DNA of 64,000 bases from NCBI RefSeq assembly GCF_022581195.2, contig NC_061466.1:8804001-8868000 (forward strand), given 5' to 3'. The notes under the pieces were generated by a model, which did not search any database, had not been told where the DNA came from, and saw nothing but the letters and a program-made list of their open reading frames with translations. The DNA comes from Helicoverpa zea. Lineage: Eukaryota > Arthropoda > Insecta > Lepidoptera > Noctuidae. This document shows positions 35,436 through 45,913 of this stretch, piece after piece; the first letter of the stretch is position 1, and the number at the start of each line of letters is the position of its first letter. The position numbers were made by a program, and so were the translations under genes.

Positions 35436-35578
35436 CGCTTTGCGAGTTTACACCGCCATCTTACGTCCACCGTGTCAACTTGTGTGTGTTGGATTTGGTG
35501 CAGTAATTTTGTGTTTGATTGTGAGTTGTGACGAGAGCAAGTTATCAAAATACAAACTATTCAGTTTGGCCGATATTC
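35436..35578 (+). promoter_or_regulatory. Probable Cp190 core promoter and 5' UTR exon
   Basis: GC-rich DNA with CCGCCATCTTAC at about 35453-35464, matching the GCCATCTT element bound by YY1/Pho-type factors that often marks housekeeping promoters. A splice donor TTC|GTAAGT follows at 35579. The matching acceptor TTTCAG is at 35787-35792, giving a 214-bp 5'-UTR intron before the coding exon. An inverted pair GCAAAGCG/CGCTTTGC lies just upstream (35396-35443). Confidence 0.5.
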
Positions 35579-35844
35579 GTAAGTACCATGAATAAAACAC
35601 AGCATATTTGTGGCGGAAAATTCAAGTGAAATGTAAATGTGAAACGCGTTGTTCGCATGGGGTGTAATAGCATCACTTCAGACTAACTAACAACGAATTT
35701 TAATGTCCGTTTACTGGATCAATAGTTGCCGCATTTAATCGCGTGTAACTCTGATGATGCTCACATCTAATGATGATAAACTTCTGTTTCAGCGCCTGCT
35801 GTGCAGTACAAATAATCTATATTATGGGATGATAATTTGCAACA

Positions 35845-38800
35845 ATGTCCGACGTAAAGCAAGTGAAAGTTGACAACTGGGGAATATATTTCCTCCAGAG
35901 GCTAAAGCATTTCTTTAATCGAACGGATTACTGTGACTTGACGCTACAATTTCAAGACAATGCCCAGCTAAAGGTACATCGATTAGTACTCAATGCTTGC
36001 ACCGAGTACTTCGAACTGTTGGAGCGAACATGCGAGATGTACGAAGATTGTTTGGTGATGCCGGACGACTTGCAAGCCGATGTCGTCGTGCCCATCGTCA
36101 ATTTCATGTACACGGGACATTTAGAATTCAAGCAAGAATTACTCGAAAGATTGTATCAAACATCTCAGATACTAAACATGCCTGTGTTGAGTAAACTTCT
36201 CGAGTCGCACCGCATCCATTTGCCTCCAAAACAACCAACTCACAGTTATAGTGCCGCCAAGAGATACTCTAAGCAAAGTGAGCCTAGAACTACAAAGACA
36301 TCAACAGCAGCTACTACTAACAAACGCTCCTATAGCAAAGCTTTTGACAATTCTGTAGTCTACAAAGATAAAAGGTCTTATCAAACTGTGAATAAACCTG
36401 ACACCGGTCTCAACACTTATGGAGGACGAGCTCCATCTCCTATATCAGTGGATCCATTTGCCTCTCGAAAAACAGCCTTAAATGATCCTCGCCCAACCAG
36501 ATATGAGTTACCTGAAGAACTGGACACTGACAACGTGTTTGACAATTCATTTTGCAATATATCTTATACTTCTCAGCCACTGATGGTCCATCCCGACACT
36601 GTCAAGCGCTATAAGGCTAAGAGAAGTAATGTATTTGGTGAATCATCAGGCTCCAAAAAAATCCCCACAATGTCTACAGTTGATATTGTTGAATGCAAGA
36701 AGATATCATCTAAAGATGACAGTTTATTTGATGACAGTAATGCTGATCATAGTTTTAATAATGAATCTGATTTGTTTAATGCTTCCTACTTAGAAAGTGA
36801 AAAAGATACTAACCAGCTTTTTGACCAGATCTTAGACTCGAGTGATAGCAGTGGTGGTCCTAAGGTAACAATAGAAACTAAGGACAGTAAAGCTGCCTCC
36901 AACCTAGACCATGCAAGAATAATAAGTGAAGTTTTGAAGAAATATCCTCATTTGGTTAAAAGTAATAAGAACATAAAGCTGAAGATTCTGGATCCTGTAC
37001 CAGGTAAGAGCAAAAAACAATCAAAATCGTCTGCTCCAGTTTATGTTGAAGAAAAACCAGTCAAGTTAAAAAAGGAAGTTGAAGATTTTACATATGAAAC
37101 TGACATTATTGACTCAAAACAAGCAGCTAAACTTATTGCTATGGGTGCGGAGAATACAAAAGGCCCTTGGATATGTTTGATATGTGGTACACCAGGAAAA
37201 GCCTTACATTTCAATTCATATTATAAATTCCGTCGTCATTTAGTAGAAGTACACAATGAAAAACCAGTATCTAACATTTGTGAATACTGTGGCCTCAGAT
37301 CTTTGAAGAGAAATTATTTATTGCATCATCTGTATGCACAGCATGGAGTACAGCCTCCACCGCAGTATCACTTCCCTAAGTGCAACTTATGCAGCTATAT
37401 TGCATTAACTGAAGGCCTTCTTGTCAAGCACAAATTGAGTCACAAGGATATTAAAAACTTCCGCTGTAATGTTTGTTCAGCCGCTTTTGCATCATCTAGT
37501 CAACTACTGCAACACATACAAAACACTGGACATAAGTATTCAGCTGAAAAGAAACCTAACCTGCAATGCATATATTGCTTGAAAGTGTTTTTGCGAGAGA
37601 CAAACCTTTATGCACACATTAAAACACATCATAAAATTGAAGCTAAAAGTGATGGCATCATTGAAGATTCTGATGAGGAGGAAAAACCAAGAACAAAGCC
37701 TGTCAAATTTGAACCTAGTACTAGCTATGACAATGAGTTTGAATTAGAAATAGACTTACAGTATCCTTCTCCGCAGCAGAGATCTGCAGCTGAAAAACAA
37801 GTTACACCTAGGAAACAGGTTAACATTGCCAATCAAAAACAAAAGATATTAAATGCTGGCTTTGGTACTCCAAAACCTGCACAAAAGCCTAAGCCTATAA
37901 ATAGTATGAGTCCATCTGTGCATAATGACTTCTTCCAAGATATCAAAATACCTATTAGTCCACTATCAAACAATAATCAAGAAGATGAGATTGTTGTTAT
38001 AGAAAACAATGAATATATTATGAGGGATAATCAATTGATTCCTAAAAACAGAAAAACATGTAACACTGACTTTATTTTATCCTCCTTAGAGGCAATCCAA
38101 CCGCCTACAACAACTGTAGACTATGGTAACATTCAAAACACAGATGTTACAGAAAATGTACCTCAGCAGTCCAGTATGATAATAAAGAAAACTACAAATC
38201 TTAATCAACCTATACAAATTGTAGTGTCAAATGAAGATGAATACAAAGCTTTGATGGCTTCTAACCATCCCATTATATTTGATAATGGTGAATCAAACAA
38301 AACTCTCACAGTATTAACCGCACCCCACCACAACCAAGATGTTGAGACAAGAACAATTGATTTGGACACTACTCAATCAAACGACATGATGATTCTTCCT
38401 GAAGGATATCATTCCTCGCTAAATGTGTCTGAGGCCGTCACATCCGATAACTCAAACATTGTGGTGGTTTACAGCCATCCTGTTGATGACCAAAACAAGC
38501 AATTCCAGATCATCACTACTGGGGGAGCACAGTTTGTGCAATCTTCTGCAATCATAACACAAAATTTTGAAACTGTAACTACCTCTACACCAACAATGAA
38601 TGCACATTGCATTGAAACACAAGTGGATCAAAATTGGCAAAATAATATGCAAAGCTTAGATGGTCAGGAAATACAGCTACATTCACATGCTGTTATACAA
38701 GGCGTTGATTCTAACCAAGTAGTAATCAAGCCTATTCTTACTGAAACAGGTGATAATTTAGATGAGCTTCCAGAAGTACATTTAGGACATGAAATTCAAA

Positions 38801-40335
38801 AAGAACTACCTCCTAGTGAAACTGATATTGCTCTTGATCAGTCAAATATAACTATTGAACATATAAATGAAACTGTTGAACATAATGTTGCAGAAGAACA
38901 AACTAATGTAACAGAGTTAAATTTGATTGAAAATGAAACAAGTAATATACCTGATAATGAAACTTTGGAAACAGTTCCTCATACAAAATCAATGCCCGAA
39001 ATTAATACTAATGATGAAAACATTCAGGAACAAATGGAAATCGAGAATGTACTCCAACAACCAGGTGAAATAGAGAATGTTATGGAACAACCAATGGAGA
39101 CAGATAATATAGAACAACAAATTGAAACAGAAACAGTAGTAGAACATCCCATAGAAACAAGCAATTCAGTTGAACAACCAATGTTAACTGAGGGTGTACT
39201 TGAAGAACCAATAAGAGCAGACAATGAACTGGAACGACCACTAGATGCTGATAGTGCAATAGAACAACAAATAATGACTACTAATATGGCAGAAGAACCA
39301 GTTCAAACTGAAAATATGATGGTACTCCCAATGGAAACTGAAAATGTTTTACATGAACAGATCAGCACAGAAAATACTGTGGTACAGTCTATAGAATATG
39401 AAAACATTGAAAAACCGGTAGAATTAGACAATTTTATTGAAGCGCCAGTAGAAACGGTACCCGTAGAAAATGAAGGTGCAGCAGAACAAACCTCCAATCA
39501 AACTGAAGTTTCCTCAAATCATGAACAACTTGCAGAAACCATGAGTGAATACACAGTTATTGAAAACCCTGAGATTCCATCTGCATCAGAAGACCAACAA
39601 GCAGAACTTATTGCATCACAAGCGTATGATGACATTGTAGAAATAAATCGTGACATTAATGTAGAACCTAAAGAAACAGAGCTGGTACAATCACAAACTT
39701 ATGATGAAATAGCAGAAATTACCAATACCAATAATGGGGAACCAATGAATATTCACAGAGCAAAAGGTAAGATTCAAAGTTTAACATCAGAGTGGTCAGA
39801 AGATGAGTTTGAAGTTGCAGAAGACCAAAGCAGTAGAATTACTGCAATTGCATCAAACAGTCTACCCCAACCTCAACCTAATGAAGATGTACCAGAATTA
39901 GAAGAATCAATAGAAAACATTCAACAAGAAGTACAGAAACAAATACAGATGCCCCCAGCCCCCAGCAACAATCTGGTGCAACCTGTGCATCTGGGTCAGC
40001 CTGAACCAGATGTTCAGGTTGAACCAGATTGTGAAACTGAAGAAAGTGCTGTTTCTTCCCAAGAAGAAGACTCATCTAGCCAGGAAATGATTCTTCCTCC
40101 ATTGGTTGAGTCTCCTATATTAGAAAATCCGCAAGCACAGCAGAAAATATCATCCCTACTGAATGATTGGGAGGATAATGATTCCCAAGAAGAAATTAAT
40201 ACTGTCAGTGAGAATACTGACCTAAAATCAACCGAAGATCAACCCTTACCTGATAGTTCAGAAGATCCAAAGAATGACAATATCAAAAGCTTGGTCAGTG
40301 ACTGGGATGATGACGAGGAAGAAATCAAGGAATGA
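35845..40335 (+). CDS. Cp190: Cp190: BTB and C2H2 zinc-finger insulator/centrosomal protein (1,496 aa)
   Basis: Intact single-exon CDS. The N-terminal BTB/POZ domain (residues ~5-122; VKVDNWGIYFLQRLKHFFNR, TDYCDLTLQF, LKVHRLVLNACTEYFELLE, DVVVPIVNFMYTG) is very close to insect CP190. Five candidate C2H2 fingers begin at residues 444, 479, 513, 541 and 575; the first has an unusual 17-residue C-H spacing, so the core set is the family's four. The C-terminal ~900 residues are acidic, with Glu-rich imperfect repeats of ~12-14 residues (about 1053-1210) and three copies of an I-x-S-L-x3-W-acidic motif. CP190 is known in Drosophila as a shared cofactor recruited by DNA-binding insulator proteins, and it also sits at centrosomes in mitosis. 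At 1,496 residues it is longer than the ~1,100-residue fly protein, mainly in the tail. The start is supported by homology and the CAACAATG context. Confidence 0.96.
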   Translation: MSDVKQVKVDNWGIYFLQRLKHFFNRTDYCDLTLQFQDNAQLKVHRLVLNACTEYFELLERTCEMYEDCLVMPDDLQADVVVPIVNFMYTGHLEFKQELLERLYQTSQILNMPVLSKLLESHRIHLPPKQPTHSYSAAKRYSKQSEPRTTKTSTAATTNKRSYSKAFDNSVVYKDKRSYQTVNKPDTGLNTYGGRAPSPISVDPFASRKTALNDPRPTRYELPEELDTDNVFDNSFCNISYTSQPLMVHPDTVKRYKAKRSNVFGESSGSKKIPTMSTVDIVECKKISSKDDSLFDDSNADHSFNNESDLFNASYLESEKDTNQLFDQILDSSDSSGGPKVTIETKDSKAASNLDHARIISEVLKKYPHLVKSNKNIKLKILDPVPGKSKKQSKSSAPVYVEEKPVKLKKEVEDFTYETDIIDSKQAAKLIAMGAENTKGPWICLICGTPGKALHFNSYYKFRRHLVEVHNEKPVSNICEYCGLRSLKRNYLLHHLYAQHGVQPPPQYHFPKCNLCSYIALTEGLLVKHKLSHKDIKNFRCNVCSAAFASSSQLLQHIQNTGHKYSAEKKPNLQCIYCLKVFLRETNLYAHIKTHHKIEAKSDGIIEDSDEEEKPRTKPVKFEPSTSYDNEFELEIDLQYPSPQQRSAAEKQVTPRKQVNIANQKQKILNAGFGTPKPAQKPKPINSMSPSVHNDFFQDIKIPISPLSNNNQEDEIVVIENNEYIMRDNQLIPKNRKTCNTDFILSSLEAIQPPTTTVDYGNIQNTDVTENVPQQSSMIIKKTTNLNQPIQIVVSNEDEYKALMASNHPIIFDNGESNKTLTVLTAPHHNQDVETRTIDLDTTQSNDMMILPEGYHSSLNVSEAVTSDNSNIVVVYSHPVDDQNKQFQIITTGGAQFVQSSAIITQNFETVTTSTPTMNAHCIETQVDQNWQNNMQSLDGQEIQLHSHAVIQGVDSNQVVIKPILTETGDNLDELPEVHLGHEIQKELPPSETDIALDQSNITIEHINETVEHNVAEEQTNVTELNLIENETSNIPDNETLETVPHTKSMPEINTNDENIQEQMEIENVLQQPGEIENVMEQPMETDNIEQQIETETVVEHPIETSNSVEQPMLTEGVLEEPIRADNELERPLDADSAIEQQIMTTNMAEEPVQTENMMVLPMETENVLHEQISTENTVVQSIEYENIEKPVELDNFIEAPVETVPVENEGAAEQTSNQTEVSSNHEQLAETMSEYTVIENPEIPSASEDQQAELIASQAYDDIVEINRDINVEPKETELVQSQTYDEIAEITNTNNGEPMNIHRAKGKIQSLTSEWSEDEFEVAEDQSSRITAIASNSLPQPQPNEDVPELEESIENIQQEVQKQIQMPPAPSNNLVQPVHLGQPEPDVQVEPDCETEESAVSSQEEDSSSQEMILPPLVESPILENPQAQQKISSLLNDWEDNDSQEEINTVSENTDLKSTEDQPLPDSSEDPKNDNIKSLVSDWDDDEEEIKE

Positions 40336-40425
40336 CATTTTAAATTTTAACCAGATCTTCAAATCTAATTGTGTGTTGCTTGATTCATGAACAATCTTAA
40401 GATAGTTAAACACAGTTATTCACTT

Positions 40426-40443
40426 AATAAATGCCTAAATAAA
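40426..40443 (+). terminator. Cp190 polyadenylation signals (two AATAAA)
   Basis: AATAAA at 40426-40431 and again at 40438-40443, about 90-105 nt after the stop codon. Confidence 0.6.
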
Positions 40444-42505
40444 TAGTTAGCCCTTTCCAGTTATCATTTGAATGTATTTATATATATATTTTATATAAAT
40501 AGTTATAAGTAGAACTACTAGTAGTACTAAGTATGTAGGTAAATATACATAATTGTTTATGTATCATATAAAAAGCAATGAGTTTATATAAGTGGTTTAT
40601 TATAATGTTTTAATCATAACATTACAATTCTTTTTATGTTTTATCAAATAGATATACCATGTCACATGTTCTGTAAAATACAATAGCAGGTCAACCTACC
40701 CCAATCTGTCAAATTTTACCATCCTAATATTGACCTGATAAGGTTGAAAATCTATTTTAAAAAATTGACAGAATAAGGTAGGGTGATGTGCTGTTGTCTG
40801 TACTTGAGCAAATTATTACAAAATCAAATATTGTTATATAGTTATTTAGTGGTGTAGCTTGCATTATTCTAAATATTTAACATGAACTGTATACCAGATA
40901 TATGGAAATAATATGTAAACATCGGACTTCTGATTAAAGGAATACCTATACTTTAACTTTAACCTTAAATTATGGAAAAGATACTGAATGCCTGCCTGTT
41001 TTAAATAAATGGGTTGATGAAATAAAAATTCTTGTTTTTCATTTTATGTTCCAAAATAAAACAACATTTCATAGAAAAATATGTTTTACTAGATTTTAAA
41101 CAATTTGCTGTTGCTAAAATCAATAGTACAATGATTACAATCCACATAAATTCATTTATGTGCAACATTGCATGGCAAAATATATATTGGCCTTATTCAT
41201 GTAGTTTAAACATTTCGATTTCTAGGATTTAAAAAGCTGAAAATATAGCTAACCGATTGGGAAAAATACATATAGTAAATTAATATTATAGGAAGGCCAG
41301 AATAGTATTTCAACACAGCATGGAATTCATTTAAGTACTTTTATTATTTTAACAAGACAATAAACAATATTACACAATACACATTCAATAAAATTGCAAT
41401 ATGAATGTCACATGAAATAGTTGAAAATATAAAAGCTGCTTTGACTTAGTGACATTATGATTATCGTACAAATTGCAAAACAACTCTAGTGCTATAATGT
41501 AAACCAAACATGTTTCTATTTAATATTTTAAGGAATAAAATGTCCTGTTGTATTTAAATGTAAAGTAACATAGTGATAGGGACAACACAATTTAAATGCA
41601 GCAAAATAGAAGTCATAGAATTGAAAGATTTGTAGAATGAGAGCAACAAAAAGAATTAAACTTGGTACAGCCCAAATTAAGAAGAATCTTTACTACATAG
41701 TACCAAACTGGACATTAATAATCTTATTCATAATTGGAATAGTATGGTTGCCTAATCATCATTTATCTGAACTGGCAGTAATACAAATGTTAATTGAGAT
41801 TACTTACTACATGTTTTATTTTCTTACTTTAGTAAACTTGCTAAATTTCTCTCACATCAATTATTATATTAAAAGCTAATTTGCAATTTTAAATTGATTG
41901 AGAATACTTGCAAGGGTGAAAAACTATATCACATTATTCTACACTTTTGTCTAATTTAAAACACACTACCTAGCTATTCATCACAAAGAATATCTATAAA
42001 CACTATAAATGTGTGAATATACTTCATAATATGTATGTAATGGTGAAAAGTGCATAACCACATAACATATGTATAATATGAGTACTTAATGGTTAATTTC
42101 TGTTACAGCTAGTCATTTCTAAAATATCAAAAATGTGAAATAGCACTTTGGTACTAATTATTATATGAAACTGCTTCTCTAATGGAATTTAATTTTTATG
42201 TGAATTAAGACTGGGGCAGAGTCCCATAAATCTGGTTGGATGACTGGTAACTATACAATGTTAAAGAAACCACTGAAGCAGGCATGCTATTTCATCCAAT
42301 GTCAGAACCGCCACTGATCCGTCAATAATTTCAATTCATAATTAATTAATTGAATCAATGCATTCATTACTGCTTCAATAATCCTGTATGCTTAGCACAA
42401 TTTGTCATTTAATTATAAACTTCAAAATTTGCCTCTAATGGAATAAATGTATTTACAAAATAAATTACAATATTTACATTAATAAAAATACAGCATAACT
42501 AATGC
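40444..42505. other. Convergent intergenic/3' region between Cp190 and Ube2j2
   Basis: Very AT-rich DNA that probably contains extended 3' UTRs. An 80-codon ORF at 41637-41879 looks hydrophobic because the DNA is AT-rich; it has no family match that I recognise and is not called a gene. Confidence 0.5.
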
Positions 42506-43183
42506 CTAGTCATTGGATATGGAGAGTAAGACATATTTGACCATGTATGCAAGAAAAACAAAGCCTAAGAGCACAAATAAATTAGTCAAAAAATAGTACA
42601 TATTTGACTGCTGCTCGGTAATCACTTCACCCTCACTCGTGTTGCTGTTGTCAGCCTGAAGCATAGCCTCCTGCCGTAGCTTCAGCTGCTGCTCAATCTC
42701 CTGGACATACTCCGGGAACAACTCACAAAACATTTTGTTTTTTATATTTGTCTCCAAGGATTCCGCCGCTAAGCAACGCTTTTGGAAATCCGATGTCTCA
42801 ACAGAGCCCAGAGTTGGTGTCTTCTCTAACATGAAACTCAGTAAACCAGTTAGGATGGTAGATATTGACCATGCTGGGTTCCATGTGTCAGGATGAAAGT
42901 CGGTGATGCTAAGGCACAGTCGAGTATTTGTCTTAAAACGACCATTTGGCGTAATCATATAAATTGATGGCGGTTTGAACGGAAACTCCCTTGGAAATAT
43001 GATCTTGCCATGATAGTAACCGCCTTCGTAGGGGCTCTTTTCTGGTCCTTTGACTACGTAATGCCATTCTAAAATGTTAGACGGCACTGGTTCAGCCGTC
43101 ACATACGGAACGGGGTCATTTTTAAGCCTAAGGTAATCCTGCTTTAGTCTGCTGGTCGCTCCTGTAACTTTGGTTTTTGCCAT
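42506..43183 (-). CDS. Ube2j2: Ubiquitin-conjugating enzyme E2 J2, tail-anchored (225 aa)
   Basis: Single-exon CDS that closely matches metazoan UBE2J2, the Ubc6-type E2. The UBC fold spans residues ~10-160: RLKQDYLRLKNDPVPYV, NILEWHYVVKGPE, GGYYHGKIIFPREFPFKPPS, then the active site TRLCLSITDFHPDTWNPAWS with catalytic Cys90 in the family's TxLCxS context instead of the usual HPN tripeptide. A variable linker follows, then one hydrophobic segment (~197-221, LFVLLGFVFLAYMVKYVL) just before the C-terminus, which gives a tail-anchored ER protein with the catalytic domain in the cytosol. Family role: ubiquitin transfer in ER-associated degradation, including onto hydroxylated residues. Length agrees with the family (human ~259). 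The start is homology-supported. Confidence 0.97.
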   Translation of the reverse strand: MAKTKVTGATSRLKQDYLRLKNDPVPYVTAEPVPSNILEWHYVVKGPEKSPYEGGYYHGKIIFPREFPFKPPSIYMITPNGRFKTNTRLCLSITDFHPDTWNPAWSISTILTGLLSFMLEKTPTLGSVETSDFQKRCLAAESLETNIKNKMFCELFPEYVQEIEQQLKLRQEAMLQADNSNTSEGEVITEQQSNMYYFLTNLFVLLGFVFLAYMVKYVLLSISND

Positions 43184-44281
43184 GACTTAGCGCAAAACAG
43201 CAATCATAAAATATCCGACACACAATAAAATTTATATCACTGCAGTCATACACTATTAATTCTTCAATAAAGTTTGCAATTCCTATATTTTGGTAGATCG
43301 GAATCAATCGCGAATAAATAAAATAATACGTCAAATGATTTGCAATCATACGATACGTCATTCGAGTAGAGATGTGAAGTATCATTTAGTTCACTTCACC
43401 GACTAAAAAATTGTACTATCATGTTCGTGCGTTTCAATCTGAGATTTACATGATCACTGATTTCAAAAACTTTAAAAAATTGCATCCGTAGGGATCGTAT
43501 CGTATCGCAGTTTTATGTAGGAGCCCTTATCCGTTAAACAATGCTGATAATCAAGAATATCGTTTTCAATTAGTACGTTTAGTCGATTGTCTGGGCCCAG
43601 TTTATATTTATCTTATTGAAAATGATTACAATCAGGATCTTGCAGCATAGGAAGATGTGGAAAAATTTGATGAAACTTACACTAAAAATCTGGGTAAAGC
43701 GTATTTTTCATTCATCTTGTTAAGTATGAAATAAAAATCACAATCATCATCGGCTCAGGGTCGGTTTTATATGAAGCGACTGCCTATTAATAAAAAAGAT
43801 CCAATTCAACAATTCCAAAAATTTTATTTAGCAACAAAATTGTTCTTTATGTTACATTATCAGTCACAAAATGTGTTTTAACAAATCTTATTTATAATAA
43901 CTACAAGTTAAAGAAACATGATAAAAATAACATCAATATCTTACGATTTTAATTAAAATAAATGGTATTATGAGTCCCAATTTTCTACCCCTTGTTTGGA
44001 AAGACCATAGAGAAATATAACGCAAGTTGTCATGTTACATTTCCGTTAACCAGATTATTTTCCTTTGTACTAAAAATCATTCTATTTTAGTGGCGCTAAT
44101 TTTAAGGACTTGCCATAATGGGATTTATCGTAACTAGACAACAAACATTCAAGTTACATTGGAGCATGAATTATTATTCGAACGGTCGGTTATCCGTAAT
44201 CGATATGAGTGTGTCTACATCTTTCAGCCCCACATAAGCCTACATGCGAGATTTCATTGTTAGAGGCTAGTAGGTGTTTTA
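43184..44281. other. Intergenic DNA upstream of Ube2j2
   Basis: Includes the probable Ube2j2 promoter just beyond 43184, but no clear core element is visible. The 85-codon ORF at 43128-43385 overlaps the start of Ube2j2 in another frame and is a shadow. Confidence 0.4.
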
Positions 44282-44671
44282 GGGTGCGTCCACATCTGGC
44301 GAATGCGCCGCGAATGCGCAGCACGCGAGCCGATCGCGAGCTGTCCGCGAGCTGCGCGCGTGCAGTCACTGCAATAGTTCGGTGCTTGTCTTTAGCGCAA
44401 CTCACGCAAGGCTCGTATAGAGCGCGCGAGCGGCGCGCGATCTGCGCGCAATCAGTTCTCGCCCTTACAGTTCCGTATATTGGCTCAGTACTATCGAAGA
44501 TGTCAGACGTCGCGCGCCGCCTGCGCGCCGCTCGCGTGCGGCGCTTAGGTCGCGCGCGAGCTGCGCGCGGGCCAAGCAGAAGCGGCGCACGAACAAAAAT
44601 GCACGCGCGCAGCTCGCGGACAGCTCGCGATCGGCTCGCGTGCTGCGCATTCGCCAGATGTGGACGCACCC
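44282..44671. mobile_element. PIF/Harbinger-like MITE with TTA target duplication
   Basis: Ends GGGTGCGTCCACATCTGGCG and its complement are inverted and extend about 72 bp; the left arm has an 11-bp extra segment. TTA flanks both sides (44279-44281 and 44672-44674), the target size and sequence of PIF/Harbinger elements. The interior is extremely rich in CGCGC/GCGAGC, unlike its AT-rich surroundings. Opposite-strand Arg/Ala-rich ORFs of 185, 182 and 61 codons come from this composition and are not genes. Confidence 0.85.
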
Positions 44672-44674
44672 TTA

Positions 44675-45799
44675 GGATAGCGAAATTTGGATACAAACAT
44701 AGTTTTGATTCACTTTCACATAAAAATGAATGTCTGTATCTATTCACAATAAGTTAGAATCGGGACTTAATTACAATATTATTATAAGCCCGATTGTTTA
44801 TAAATAATTATTATATGTCCGATTGTGTATAAATATGTGTGCAAGTCGCGAAAGATTATAGAACTATATCAGTTCGATTACTGAATCAAATCAGGATATT
44901 TCAACAACTATTCCCCAATCAGTTCAGATAATCGACGCTCTACTGTACCTAGCGTAACCCATCCCTAAATTCATTTGCATTTTGAGAGACTACAAAATAG
45001 GCCTTAAAACTTTGATGGCACAATGTAATAATGCTGTATTTTAGGAAGCCCTTTTGTAACATTCATAGTATAGTACCTACATTATTTATTTAACATACTC
45101 CAGGCAAACACTGAATCAACACTCCTTAGAGTAAGCACTTATCTAAACATAAACAATCTTGATATATTTTTTTTATTATACAAACTCAGTTTAAAAATAA
45201 AATGCTGCTAAAAATCAATTGGAATACTATAACAACAGTTATTTAATCAATTGACTCATTATTTTAAGCAGTACTTCATTTTTTTAATATGTATTTGTAT
45301 GAAAAGTCCTATCTAAATTGTTTGCCTTTAGTTTCGTGCCTACTGAATAGAGTATAGTTAAGTATATTATATACTGTTATTTAAAAACGATCATTGATAT
45401 TACATCATTAGGGGTATAAAAATAGTTAGGCCCAGACTCCACCAAATCGGAGGTTTTAAACAATCAATAGAATTTCGATATTCAAATAAAGGCTTAGTTC
45501 AAGCAAATTATATTCAATACTTATTTAGAATTAAATAAACGGTTTTAAAATTATGTACAAAACAAAAAAAAATGTATATTTGTGTGCGATTATCTTACAT
45601 TTGGCTGAACAGATTTTAATGTAGTTTCCAGCACATTTTTTGTCAGACTTTTTTGTTTTCCTTATCTTGTCTCCACTCAGTAGAACATCCAAATTCTATT
45701 GGTTGTTTAAAAACTGCTTTGAAGTCTGGGCCTTCTCTTCAAAAGCACAGCACTACTGAGTATTAATTGTTTAGAGAACATAATTACATCTATATTATA
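44675..45799. other. Intergenic DNA downstream of Cep120
   Basis: AT-rich; it may hold part of the Cep120 3' UTR. I could not place a convincing polyadenylation signal close to the stop at 45914. Confidence 0.4.
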
Positions 45800-45852
45800 A
45801 AAACCGGCCAAGAGCGTGTTGGACCACGCTCATTGTAGGGTTCCGTTGTTTA
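45800..45852. repeat. Fragment of the CCGGCCAAG ... GGTTCCG interspersed repeat
   Basis: AAACCGGCCAAGAGCGTG followed about 25 nt later by GTAGGGTTCCGTTG corresponds, inverted, to the end of the repeat at 16540-16828. It sits about 60 bp beyond the Cep120 stop codon, probably within the 3' UTR. Confidence 0.6.
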
Positions 45853-45913
45853 CCGAGTTTAGCCCATACTTATCCCGACCCCATCAACTGAAAAGTATGA
45901 AAATAATCTACGG

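Noticed and set aside
41637..41879. 80-codon hydrophobic ORF between Cp190 and Ube2j2
   Set aside because: AT-rich DNA gives Ile/Leu/Tyr/Phe-rich translations by chance. There is no motif or homologue that I recognise.
44190..44757. Arg/Ala-rich ORFs on both strands (185, 182 and 61 codons)
   Set aside because: They mirror each other across the inverted repeats of the MITE at 44282-44671 and reflect its CGCG composition.
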